DNA of 64,000 nt from Marinicauda algicola (lineage in GTDB: Bacteria; Pseudomonadota; Alphaproteobacteria; Caulobacterales; Maricaulaceae): assembly GCF_017161425.1 (NCBI RefSeq), contig NZ_CP071057.1:620001-684000 (forward strand), written 5' to 3'. The notes beneath the pieces were generated by a model, which saw only the letters and a program-made list of their open reading frames with translations, was not told the DNA's origin and ran no database searches. Below are positions 42,812-51,799 of the stretch, piece after piece. A program made the translations under genes and the position numbers. The stretch's first letter is position 1, and each line of letters starts with the position of its first letter.

Positions 42812-45484
42812 CTAGTCGGAGCCGAGCCCGAACAGCTTGCCCGAGCGCTGCCACCAGCCGCGCTTGCGCGGACGCTTGTCCTCCTCGGCAGTGTCCTCCG
42901 GCTTGGCCGCATCGCCTGCGCCGCCCGAGGCGCGCTCGCGCTCCTCGGGGATCTCGGAGGGCCCGGTCTTGGCCGGAGCCGGCTCGGGCTTCGCCTCGGC
43001 CTGCGGGGCCTCGGCTTCGGGCTCCGCCTTCTTCCTGCGCGTGCGCCGTTTCGGGGCTTCTTCCTTACCGTCCGGCTCGGAGTCCGCAGCCTGTTGCGCC
43101 TCGGCCGGCGCTTCACCCGACTTCGTGGCGGCCGCGGTCTTGCGCGGACGCCGGGCCCGCTTCGGTTTCTCCGCCGCAGGAGTCTCCTCTACAGGAGTTT
43201 GCTCGGCAGCAACCTCGCCTGCAGGCGCCTTGGCAGCCGCTTCTTCCGGCCCGGTCTCGGCCGCCTCCGGCTTCCTGCGGCGGCGGCGGCGCTTGGGCTT
43301 TTCGGCCTCTTCCGGTTCCGGAGCCTGCGCGGCCTCGGGTTCGGCGGCAGCCTCCTTCGTTCCGGCCTCGGTTTCTTGAGCCTGCGCGTCCTGTCTCTGC
43401 TTGCGCTCGGGACGCTTGCGCCTCGGTGCCTCGGCGGTTGAGGCCGTCAGATCGTCGCCGCCGACCGGCTCGACCACGGCCAGGACATCGGCCTCGCCCT
43501 CGGCCGGGCGGGCTTGCTCGCGGCCGGTCTCGGCCTCCTCGGCCTTGTCCGGGGATGCGGCCTCGCGTTCACCGGCCTCGGCCTCGCGCCGCTCGCCGCC
43601 GCGCCGGCGGCGTCCGCGTCCGCCGCGGCGGCCGCGGCGCCGGCGCTTGCGCGCGCCTTCGTCCTCGCCTTCTCCCTCGCGCTCGGCGCGGGCCGGCTTC
43701 TTGTCGCGGGCGGGCGCCTCTTCCTCTTCGGCCACTGCCTCCTCGATCTCGGCCTCCTCCTCGATATCCTCGTCCTCGTCCTCGACGACGCGGGGCTCGA
43801 CATCGGACTCCATCACCAGGGGCGCATCGGCCCGGGCCTCGGCCTGGGCTCGCGCCGCCTCCTTGCGGGTCTCGAGGCGCTCGAGATCGAGGTGGGGGCG
43901 GATGAGGGACTCGTCGGCGGTGACCACGACCTTCATGTCGAACCGCGCCTCGATGGCGTGCAGGCTCTCGCGCTTCTCGTTGAGAAGATAGAGTGCCACG
44001 TCCATCGGGACCTTCAGACCGGCCTTGGCCGTGCGCCCGCGCATGCCTTCCTCTTCCAGGGTGCGCAGGGCGAGCAGGGCGGAGGATTCCACCGAGCGCA
44101 TGAAGCCGGAACCGCCGCAATGGCTGCACACCTGGGTGGAGCCCTCCATCAGGCTGGTGCGGCGGCGCTGGCGGCTCATCTCCATCAGGCCGAACTGGGA
44201 GATCCGGCCGACCTGCAGGCGCGCGCGGTCCTTCTTCAGCGCGTCCTTCATCTTCTTTTCGACCGCGCGGATATTCTTGTTCTCCTCCATGTCGATGAAG
44301 TCGATCACGAGAAGACCGGCCAGGTCGCGCAGGCGCATCTGGCGGGCCGCTTCCTCGGCCGCCTCCAGGTTGGTGCGCAGCGCGGTCTGCTCGATATTGC
44401 GCTCCTTGGTCGACTTGCCGGAGTTGACGTCGATCGAAACCAGCGCCTCGGTCGGATTGATGACGATGTAACCGCCCGATTTCAGCGGCGCGACCGGCTG
44501 GTAGATCGCTTCCAGCTGGCTCTCGACCTGGTGGCGCAGGAAGAGGGGGGTGTCGTCCTTGTAGTGCTGGACCTTCTTCGCATGGCTGGGCATCAGCATC
44601 CGCATGAAGGCCTTGGCCTCCTTGTAGGCTTCCTCGCCCTCGACCAGCACCTCCTCGATATCCTTGTCGTAGAGGTCGCGGATGGCGCGCTTGACCAGGT
44701 TGCCTTCCTCGTAGATCAGCGTCGGCGCGGTGGACTTGAGCGTCAGCTCGCGGATCGTCTCCCACAGCCGGATCAGGTATTCGTAGTCGCGCTTGACCTC
44801 GAGCTTGGTACGCGAGGCGCCCGCGGTGCGGATGATCAGGCCCATGCCCTGGGGCACTTCCAGCTCGCCCACGATGGACTTCAGGCGCTTGCGATCGGCC
44901 GCGTTGGCGATCTTGCGCGAGATGCCGCCGCCGCGCGCCGTGTTCGGCATCAGCACGCAATAGCGCCCGGCGAGCGAGAGATAGGTCGTCAGGGCCGCGC
45001 CCTTGTTGCCGCGTTCTTCCTTGGCGACCTGCACCAGCAGCACCTGGCGGCGCTTGATGACTTCCTGGATCTTGTACTTGCGCAGCAGGTTGCGGCGCTT
45101 GCGGGCCGCCTCCTCGACGATCTCCTCGTCGTCGGCGCCGGCCGATTCGGTTTCGCCGTCACCGTTCTCGACGGGTTCGGCATTGAACTCGCCGGCGATC
45201 TCGGCCTCGGCCTCGCGCAGCTTCTGCCGATCCTCGTAGGGGATCTGGTAATAGTCGGGATGGATCTCGTTGAAGGCGAGGAAGCCGTGCTTGTTCCCGC
45301 CATATTCCACGAAGCAGGCCTGCAGCGACGGCTCTACGCGCGTGACCTTGGCCAGATAGATGTTTCCGCGGATCTGTTTCTTGGTGGATGATTCGAAATC
45401 GAAATCTTCAACTCGGTTGGAGTCGACGACGACGACCCGGGTCTCTTCCGGGTGGGCCGCATCGATCAGCATCTTGGTGGGCAT
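42812..45484 (-). CDS. rne: ribonuclease E
   Basis: This 890-residue endoribonuclease is the degradosome scaffold. The start KMLIDAAHPEETRVVVV and the S1 domain (about 35-170) are typical; the S1 domain carries a long acidic insert (PVENGDGETESAGADDEE) seen in other alphaproteobacteria. Catalytic Asp residues lie in SIDVNSGKS (Asp352) and VIDFIDM. The zinc-link is CSHC. From about 560 the protein is a low-complexity scaffold of Glu/Ala/Lys/Arg, and it ends PRKRGWWQRSGK. In Caulobacter the GWW micro-domain binds PNPase. ATG 45499 is a possible alternative start. Confidence 0.95.
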   Translation of the reverse strand: MPTKMLIDAAHPEETRVVVVDSNRVEDFDFESSTKKQIRGNIYLAKVTRVEPSLQACFVEYGGNKHGFLAFNEIHPDYYQIPYEDRQKLREAEAEIAGEFNAEPVENGDGETESAGADDEEIVEEAARKRRNLLRKYKIQEVIKRRQVLLVQVAKEERGNKGAALTTYLSLAGRYCVLMPNTARGGGISRKIANAADRKRLKSIVGELEVPQGMGLIIRTAGASRTKLEVKRDYEYLIRLWETIRELTLKSTAPTLIYEEGNLVKRAIRDLYDKDIEEVLVEGEEAYKEAKAFMRMLMPSHAKKVQHYKDDTPLFLRHQVESQLEAIYQPVAPLKSGGYIVINPTEALVSIDVNSGKSTKERNIEQTALRTNLEAAEEAARQMRLRDLAGLLVIDFIDMEENKNIRAVEKKMKDALKKDRARLQVGRISQFGLMEMSRQRRRTSLMEGSTQVCSHCGGSGFMRSVESSALLALRTLEEEGMRGRTAKAGLKVPMDVALYLLNEKRESLHAIEARFDMKVVVTADESLIRPHLDLERLETRKEAARAQAEARADAPLVMESDVEPRVVEDEDEDIEEEAEIEEAVAEEEEAPARDKKPARAEREGEGEDEGARKRRRRGRRGGRGRRRRGGERREAEAGEREAASPDKAEEAETGREQARPAEGEADVLAVVEPVGGDDLTASTAEAPRRKRPERKQRQDAQAQETEAGTKEAAAEPEAAQAPEPEEAEKPKRRRRRRKPEAAETGPEEAAAKAPAGEVAAEQTPVEETPAAEKPKRARRPRKTAAATKSGEAPAEAQQAADSEPDGKEEAPKRRTRRKKAEPEAEAPQAEAKPEPAPAKTGPSEIPEERERASGGAGDAAKPEDTAEEDKRPRKRGWWQRSGKLFGLGSD

Positions 45485-46032
45485 TGGGTAGGGCTCCATG
45501 CCGCATACGGGCACGCCGCGCTGCGGACGCAGGCGGGGCCGGGCAGAGGCGGCGCTGATGGGGGCGCGCGGCGTCGAGATCGCTCAGGGGGCTGACGATG
45601 TCATACGCGCTTCGCGCATCGTTGACGTTCCTCTGGCGGCCGGTTCGCGGGCGCGCTCCCTGGAAGGAGACAGGCGCACGGGGCCGCCGGTGACTGGCTT
45701 CTTCGCGTCCGCCGCGCTGTCGGCCGGAGCTCGCGTGATGCGGTCCGGAGAACGCAGCAGCCGCGTCGAAAATCTTTCGGCGCGGCCGGGCCCGGGAACG
45801 GGCCTTCGGCCTGATCCACAGCTGGTGATCCGGCGGCGCTTCCACAAGCGGCGGCGCTATCGGGCTGCGGCGACTGCACAATGCACCATCTGTCCGGCGA
45901 TGAAAAGCGGCCCTGTCCGTGCTAAATGATCGTCAATGCGCTGCTAACCGAATCTCAAGCAACGCGCCCTAGCATCCGGTCTCAAGACCCGTTCCAAACG
46001 GGCTTTGACAGGGATCGAGACAGGTGGTGGTC
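45485..46032. other. 548-nt divergent intergenic region, rne leader and amidase leader
   Basis: No gene is supported. Hairpins are visible: ACGATG (45595-45600) with CATCGT (45617-45622), enclosing CGCG-CTT-CGCG, in the rne leader; and CCCGTT-CCA-AACGGG at 45988-46002, 31 nt before the amidase start. A long rne leader is usual, since RNase E autoregulates its own mRNA in enterobacteria. Whether that applies here is inference. Confidence 0.5.
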
Positions 46033-47259
46033 ATGGCCTTCCAGTGGGCGAAGACGGGATGTGCCGCGCTGCTCATGGCAGCGGTCGCAGGTGCTGCGGC
46101 GTGCGCCAACGATCTCACCCATGTGCGATTCGGCGCCCACGACGACTTCTCCCGCGTCGTCATCGAGGCCGACCGGCCGATCGAGTTCGACGCCTTCGTG
46201 CTGGCCGAGCCGACGCCGCGCCTGGTCGTCTCGCTGCCGGGCGCCGCCTGGCGGGTCGCCGATCTGGCCAACGGGCAGGGGCGGGGCCATGGCCTGTTCG
46301 AGGAGTTCCGCTTCGATCCCTCCGGTCATAATCCGCGCGTGATCTTCAATCTCGAAGGCCCCGCGCGCATCGTCCAGGAAATGACGCTCGATCCGGCGGG
46401 CGGCGGCTATCGCATGGTGGTCGACATCGCGCCGGCCCCGCGCGAGGAATTCGTCGAGCTCGCCGGCTTCCCCGAACGCAGCCAGACGCTGACCCAGCTG
46501 CTCGCCGAGGTCGCCGACGTCACGCCCGATCTCGGCCTGTGCCGGCGTCCGCGCATCGTCGTCGATCCCGGTCACGGCGGGCGGGATCCCGGCGCGCTGC
46601 AGCGCCATGGCGGCGGCCATGAGGCCGACGTCAATCTCGCCGCCGCGCTGGAGCTGCGCGCGCTGCTGAACGCCACGGGCCGGTTCGACGTCGTGCTGAC
46701 GCGCGAGACCGACGTGTTCATCGAACTCGAGGACCGGGTCCGCATCGCCCGCGCCGCCCAGGCGGACATGTTCATCTCCCTGCATGCCGATGCGGCGGGA
46801 TCGCACACTGCGCGCGGCGCGGCGGTCTATGTGCTCTCGAGCCAGGGAGTGGACCGCTCGCGCACCCGGGCCCAGCGCGAGGGCGACTGGTTCCTGCCCG
46901 AGTCCGAGCACCGCCCGGCCGAGGTCAACGAGATCCTGTTCGACATCTCCATGGGCGACAAGCTCAACCGGTCGCGCCAGTTCGCCAGCGAGCTCCTGGC
47001 CGAGGTGCGCACCGTCAGCGCGCTCCTGCGCGATCATCCCGAGCATCGCGGATTCCTCGTCCTGCTCGACGCGCAGTTTCCCGCGGTGCTGTTCGAGATG
47101 GGCTTCATGTCCAACCCGCAGGACGCGCGCAATCTCAATGACGCCAATCACCGGCGGCGCCTGATGGCCTCGATCGTGGCCGCGCTTGAGGATCATTTCC
47201 CCGACTGCGGTGCGCGCACGAACTACGCCGCCAACAGCACGGCCGCCCCGGCGCGTTGA
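46033..47259 (+). CDS. amiC: N-acetylmuramoyl-L-alanine amidase (AMIN + Amidase_3)
   Basis: This 408-residue periplasmic enzyme cuts the peptide stem from muramic acid during cell separation. A signal peptide ends near GAAACAND. The N-terminal AMIN domain (about 28-150) is for septal targeting. The zinc amidase domain starts RIVVDPGHGGRDPGA (His ligand), with HEADVNLAAALEL, the His of MFISLHADAAG and the catalytic Glu in VLFEMGFMSN. ATG 46033 with AGG 8 nt upstream is preferred over two GTGs before it. PBP1A follows. Confidence 0.92.
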   Translation: MAFQWAKTGCAALLMAAVAGAAACANDLTHVRFGAHDDFSRVVIEADRPIEFDAFVLAEPTPRLVVSLPGAAWRVADLANGQGRGHGLFEEFRFDPSGHNPRVIFNLEGPARIVQEMTLDPAGGGYRMVVDIAPAPREEFVELAGFPERSQTLTQLLAEVADVTPDLGLCRRPRIVVDPGHGGRDPGALQRHGGGHEADVNLAAALELRALLNATGRFDVVLTRETDVFIELEDRVRIARAAQADMFISLHADAAGSHTARGAAVYVLSSQGVDRSRTRAQREGDWFLPESEHRPAEVNEILFDISMGDKLNRSRQFASELLAEVRTVSALLRDHPEHRGFLVLLDAQFPAVLFEMGFMSNPQDARNLNDANHRRRLMASIVAALEDHFPDCGARTNYAANSTAAPAR

Positions 47260-47292
47260 CGCGCTGCGCGCCAGTGGCCACCTGTCATTGGA

Positions 47293-47319
47293 TTGACGTT
47301 CACTTGCGGTCATAATACC
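47293..47319 (+). promoter_or_regulatory. candidate promoter of the PBP1A gene
   Basis: TTGACG (47293-47298) is followed after 12-13 nt by CATAATACC (47311-47319). This resembles the Caulobacter housekeeping pattern TTGACG, N10-14, GCTANAWC. It lies 72 nt before ATG 47391. Confidence 0.4.
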
Positions 47320-47390
47320 GCCCAAACACGCGTCCAGAACGCGCCGGTGTGCGCGGCTCGCGGGGTAGTCTGCGGACGCATGAGGGCCTG

Positions 47391-49931
47391 ATGAAGCTTT
47401 TCACCTGGAAAAACGCTCTGCGCGCCGGCATCTGGGGCGGAGCCACGCTGGCCGTGCTCGCCGTGGCCGGATTCATCGCCGCGGCGGTCTATGTCGTGCG
47501 CGTGACCGACGATCTGCCGGACTATCAGCAGCTCGCCCAGTACGAGCCTCCGATCATGAGCCGGGTCCATGCCGGCGACGGCCTGCTGATCGCCGAGTTC
47601 GCGCGCGAGCAGCGCGTCTTCGTGCCGATCGAGAACATCCCCCCGCTGGTGATCAACGCCTATCTCTCCGCCGAGGACAAGAATTTCTACTCCCATGGCG
47701 GGATCGACGTGCTCGGCATGGCGCGGGGCGGCATCCGCTCGATCCTCACCCGGCTGAGGAATCCCGACGCGCCGCTGCAGTCGGGCTCGACCATCACGCA
47801 GCAGGTGGCGAAGAACTTCCTGTTCACCTCCGACCAGCGTCTCGAGCGCAAGGTGCGCGAGATCGTCATCGCGCGCCGCATGGAGCGCGCCTTCACCAAG
47901 GACCAGATCCTCGAGCTGTATCTCAACGAGATCTATCTGGGAAACCGCGCCTACGGCGTCGCCGCGGCGGCGCTGAACTATTTCGGCAAGTCGCTCGACG
48001 AGCTCGACCTGCACGAGGCGGCCTATCTTGCCGCCCTGCCCAAGGGCCCGTCGAACTACCATCCCGAGCGCGAGCGCGCCGCCGCCATCGGCCGGAGGAA
48101 CTGGGTCCTGGAGCGCATGCGCGCGAACGGCTTCATCACGCGCGAGGAGATGGAGGCGGCCCAGGCGATGCCGCTGACCACCGGCGAGCGCCTGTCGGGC
48201 TCGACCTATCTGGCCGCGGAGTATTTCGTCGAGCAGGTCCGCCGCGAGGTCTACGACATGTACGGCGAGGACCAGCTCTACGATGGCGGGCTGTCGATCC
48301 GGACCACGCTCGACACCACGATGCAGATGGCCGCACGCCGCGCGCTGCGGAACGGGCTGGAGGCCTATGACCGGCGCCACGGCTATCGCGGGCCTCTGAC
48401 GAGGCTGGAGAGCTTCGACGCCTGGGTCGAGCAGCTGGCCGAGATCACACCGCCCGCCGACATGGACGAGACCTGGACGCTCGCCGTGGTCCTCGAGCTC
48501 GCCGACACGCATGCCGAGATCGGGCTCCTGAACGGCGAGCGCGGCCGCATCCCGCTCGAGGAGCTCACCTGGGCGCGCGAACCCTCGCGCAACGAGGACA
48601 ATTTCCCGGTCCTCGGTCCGCGCATCGAGACCCCGTCCGACGCGCTGTCGCGCGGCGATGTCGTGCTGGTCGAGCCCCTGCGTGCAGATCTTCCCGAGAC
48701 GGCCGAGGACCTGCCGCCGGAGAATGCCTACGGCCTGCGCCAGTACCCGGCGGTCAATGGCGGCATCATCGCGATCGACCCGTTCACCGGCCGCGTGCTC
48801 GCCATGGTCGGCGGCTATTCCTTCCAGCAGAGCCAGTTCAACCGGGCGACCCAGGCCCGTCGCCAGCCGGGCTCCGCCTTCAAGCCCTTCGTGTACGCGG
48901 CGGCTCTGCTCAACGGCTGGACGCCGGCCAGCATCATCCTGGACGCGCCCTTCGTGGCGTCCGGCGACAGCGAGATGCGCTTCTACCGCCCGCAGAACTA
49001 TTCGGAGGAATTCTACGGCCCGTCGCCGATGCGCCTCGGCCTGGAATTGTCGCGGAACGTCATGACGGTGCGCCTCGCGCAGGATCTCGGCATGGGCCCG
49101 ATCGTGGCCATCGGCGAGCGCTTCCGCATCTATGACGACCTGCAGCCCAATCTCTCCATGGCGCTGGGCGCCGGGGAGACGACGCTGATCCGGCTGATCT
49201 CGGCCTATGCCGCGATCGTCAATGGCGGGCGCTACATAGAGCCCACCATCCTAGACCGGGTGCAGGACCGCTCCGGGGACACGATCTATGTCCACGACCA
49301 GCGCCCGTGCGCGGGGTGCGTCGTGGAGGATTGGGGACCGGGCGTGGAAGAGCCGGAACTCCCCCCGCTCGGCGAGCGCGTGATCGACGAGGTGACCGCC
49401 TACCAGATCGTGCACATGCTCGAAGGCGCGGTTCAGCGCGGTACCGGCACCCAGCTGCGCGAGCTCGGCCGCCCGCTTGCCGGCAAGACCGGCACCACCA
49501 ACGATTTCCGCGACGCCTGGTTCGTCGGCTTCGGTCCCGACCTGATCGCGGCGACCTATGTCGGCTTCGACACGCCCCTGCCGCTCGGTTCGGGCGAGGC
49601 GGGCTCGCGCGTGGCCGTGCCGATCATCAAGGAATTCCTCGAGACCGCGCTCGAACGCTATCCGGCCGCGCCCTTCCGGGTGCCCGAAGGGGTGCGTTTC
49701 GTGCCGATCAACCGCCAGACCGGGGAGCCCTCGGTCATCGGCCGGCCGTTCACCATCCTGGAGGCCTTCAGGCCGGGTACAGAGCCGCAGCGCGGCCAGA
49801 CCGCGGCCGAGGAGAGCCTCTCCTTCAGCTCCAGCGCGCTCGGCCGCGCCCTGGAAGGCCAGCCGGGCCAGCCCTCGCCGGAAGGCGAAGGCGAGGAGGA
49901 GGAAGACGACACGCTCGGCGGCTTGTATTGA
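47391..49931 (+). CDS. mrcA: penicillin-binding protein 1A
   Basis: This 846-residue bifunctional peptidoglycan synthase has one N-terminal membrane helix (about 14-36). The glycosyltransferase domain has catalytic Glu95 in SAEDKNFYSHGGID and GSTITQQVAKNF. An OB-like linker precedes the transpeptidase domain, with SxxK at Ser495-Lys498 (RQPGSAFKPF), SRN (LELSRNVM) and KTGTT. The tail is Glu/Pro/Gly-rich. GAGGG lies just before the ATG. It lies upstream of prfB, an order common in alphaproteobacteria. Confidence 0.96.
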   Translation: MKLFTWKNALRAGIWGGATLAVLAVAGFIAAAVYVVRVTDDLPDYQQLAQYEPPIMSRVHAGDGLLIAEFAREQRVFVPIENIPPLVINAYLSAEDKNFYSHGGIDVLGMARGGIRSILTRLRNPDAPLQSGSTITQQVAKNFLFTSDQRLERKVREIVIARRMERAFTKDQILELYLNEIYLGNRAYGVAAAALNYFGKSLDELDLHEAAYLAALPKGPSNYHPERERAAAIGRRNWVLERMRANGFITREEMEAAQAMPLTTGERLSGSTYLAAEYFVEQVRREVYDMYGEDQLYDGGLSIRTTLDTTMQMAARRALRNGLEAYDRRHGYRGPLTRLESFDAWVEQLAEITPPADMDETWTLAVVLELADTHAEIGLLNGERGRIPLEELTWAREPSRNEDNFPVLGPRIETPSDALSRGDVVLVEPLRADLPETAEDLPPENAYGLRQYPAVNGGIIAIDPFTGRVLAMVGGYSFQQSQFNRATQARRQPGSAFKPFVYAAALLNGWTPASIILDAPFVASGDSEMRFYRPQNYSEEFYGPSPMRLGLELSRNVMTVRLAQDLGMGPIVAIGERFRIYDDLQPNLSMALGAGETTLIRLISAYAAIVNGGRYIEPTILDRVQDRSGDTIYVHDQRPCAGCVVEDWGPGVEEPELPPLGERVIDEVTAYQIVHMLEGAVQRGTGTQLRELGRPLAGKTGTTNDFRDAWFVGFGPDLIAATYVGFDTPLPLGSGEAGSRVAVPIIKEFLETALERYPAAPFRVPEGVRFVPINRQTGEPSVIGRPFTILEAFRPGTEPQRGQTAAEESLSFSSSALGRALEGQPGQPSPEGEGEEEEDDTLGGLY

Positions 49932-49997
49932 GCCGCGAGCCTCGCTATCTCGCCCCTTCGATCCCGCCACCGAAGCAACACCCTGGGAGCGCCGCCC

Positions 49998-51114
49998 ATG
50001 CGCGCCGAACTCACCGCCCTGAAGGACGCCATCGAGCAGTCGACGGAACTGCTAAGGAGGCGTCTTTGACTGGGATACAGCCGGTAAACGCCTAGACGAA
50101 CTCAACGCGAAGGCCGAGGACCCGGGCCTGTGGGACGATCCGTCCCGGGCGCAGGCCCTCATGCGCGAGCGCAACAAGCTCGACTCGGCGATGACCGAGG
50201 TGCGCGAGATCGAATCCGAACTCGCCGAGAACCTCGAGGTCGCCGAACTCGCCGAGATGGAGGAGGACGAGAGCCTGCTCGACGAGGCCGAGGCGGCGCT
50301 GAGAAAGCTCGCCGAGCGTGCCCGCCGCGCCGAGCTTCAGGCCCTGCTCTCCGGCGAGGCCGACGCCAATGACTGCTTCGTGGAAATCCATCCGGGCGCC
50401 GGCGGCACAGAGGCGCAGGACTGGGCCGCCATGCTCGTGCGCATGTACAGCCGCTGGGCCCAGGCCTCCGGCTTCAAGGTCGAGGTGATCGAGGAGCAGG
50501 CCGGCGAGGAAGCGGGCCTGAAATCGGCGACGCTGCACGTGAAGGGCGAGAACGCCTATGGCTGGCTGAAGACCGAGGCGGGCATCCATCGCCTGGTGCG
50601 CATCTCGCCCTTCGACAGCTCGGGCCGGCGCCATACCAGCTTCGCGAGCGTCTGGGTCTATCCCGAGATCGACGAGAACATCGAGATCGAGATCAACGAG
50701 AAGGACGTGCGCACCGACACCTTCCGAGCCTCCGGCGCAGGCGGTCAGCACGTCAACAAGACCGACTCCGCGATCCGCCTGACCCACATTCCCACCGGCA
50801 TCGTGGTGCAGTGCCAGGCCGACCGCTCCCAGCACAAGAACCGGGCGACCGCCTGGAACATGCTGCGCGCGCGGCTCTACGAGATGGAGCTGCAGAAGCG
50901 CGAGGAGGCCGCGCAGGCTCAGGCGGACGCCAAGACCGATATCGGCTGGGGCCACCAGATTCGCTCCTACGTCCTGCAGCCCTACCAGATGGTCAAGGAC
51001 CTGCGCACGAACGTGGAGACCTCCGACACGCAAGGCGTGCTCGACGGCGATCTCGACGAGTTCATGGCCGCCGCGCTGGCCGCGAGGGTGGGCGGCGAGG
51101 AGGAGGCGGCGTAG
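49998..51114 (+). CDS. prfB: peptide chain release factor 2, programmed +1 frameshift
   Basis: RF2 releases peptides at UGA and UAA. The gene starts at ATG 49998 ([16 protein letters not shown]) and reaches an in-frame TGA at 50067-50069. Expression needs a +1 shift at CTT-TGA-C: frame 1 covers 49998-50066 and frame 2 runs 50068-51114, giving 371 residues. The new frame reads [20 protein letters not shown]. The GGQ loop is [18 protein letters not shown]. The anticodon-like element lies further upstream in the tRNA-mimic domain. Confidence 0.97.
50055..50070 (+). promoter_or_regulatory. RF2 programmed frameshift site
   Basis: AGGAGG (50055-50060) acts as an internal Shine-Dalgarno, spaced 3 nt (CGT) from the slippery CTT (50064-50066), followed by TGA and C. 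This is the classical autoregulatory arrangement: low RF2 lets the ribosome slip +1. Confidence 0.96.
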
Positions 51115-51177
51115 GGCGAGCCCTCGTCCTGATGCCGGCGAAAGCCCCCAGGAGGACGGATACCGAACCGGAACAAG

Positions 51178-51205
51178 AAAGGCGGGCCCCAGGGCCCGCC
51201 TTTTT
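51178..51205 (+). terminator. rho-independent terminator of prfB
   Basis: AAAGGCGGG (51178-51186) pairs with CCCGCCTTT (51195-51203) around CCCCAGGG and runs into T5. It separates prfB from the convergent bactofilin gene. Confidence 0.92.
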
Positions 51206-51226
51206 CATTCTCGCTTGCGGTCCGTC

Positions 51227-51799
51227 CTAGCTCTTGAACGGATCGGCGCCGGCGGCCGCCTTGGGCTTGTCGTCGCCGAACATCGGCGTGGCGTTCGCCG
51301 CGCTCGCCTGCTTGGGCGCAGGCGGGGCCGAGGGCGGGGCGCTCTGCGGCTTCGGGCCGGAGCCTGCGGAGGAGGAAGACGACTTGGATTGTGCCGGCTT
51401 GTCGCTCAGCGGATCGGACGAGCGACGGCAATTGCCATCGAAATACGCTCCGCTCTCGATAGCGAGCGTGGAGTGGATGATGTCGCCCTCGATGCGGGCG
51501 GTCGAGGCGAGCTGGACCTGGCGCGCGCGCACCGAGCCCTCGACGCGCCCGCGGATCACCACCGAGTCCGCGACCACCTCGCCCTGGACCGAGGCCTCTT
51601 CGCCGATGGTCAGCGTGCCGGCCTGGACGTCGCCGCTCACCTGACCGTCGAGCTGGACTTCGCCATCGGACATGATGGAGCCGGTGATCGTCAGGTCGGC
51701 GCTCAGAATCGAGGGGGCTTGGGCTTTCATGGCAGATCTTTTCGGCTGGGCCGGGGGCTGGCCGGCGTCGTGGCTGGGGGTGTCTTTTTTACTGAACAT
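51227..51799 (-). CDS. bacA: bactofilin
   Basis: This 190-residue cytoskeletal protein polymerises without nucleotide. The central beta-helix (about 30-125) is visible as repeats GSIMSDGEVQLDGQVSGDVQA, LTIGEEASVQGEVVADSVVIRGRVEG and RIEGDIIHSTLAIESGAYFDG. The N-terminus MFSKK matches the short membrane-targeting peptide described for bactofilins. The C-terminal tail is Pro/Ser/Ala-rich. Its ATG lies within the last codons of the M23 peptidase gene (11-nt overlap). Bactofilins recruit peptidoglycan enzymes to specific sites. Confidence 0.93.
   Translation of the reverse strand: MFSKKDTPSHDAGQPPAQPKRSAMKAQAPSILSADLTITGSIMSDGEVQLDGQVSGDVQAGTLTIGEEASVQGEVVADSVVIRGRVEGSVRARQVQLASTARIEGDIIHSTLAIESGAYFDGNCRRSSDPLSDKPAQSKSSSSSAGSGPKPQSAPPSAPPAPKQASAANATPMFGDDKPKAAAGADPFKS

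Noticed and set aside
43514-45391. 625-codon plus-strand frame
   Set aside because: It is antisense to rne; the Leu/Gly/His-rich composition is that of a shadow frame.
45498-45929. 143-codon plus-strand frame in the rne/amidase gap
   Set aside because: Arg/Ala/Gly-rich, no ribosome site, no domain; better explained as leader DNA.
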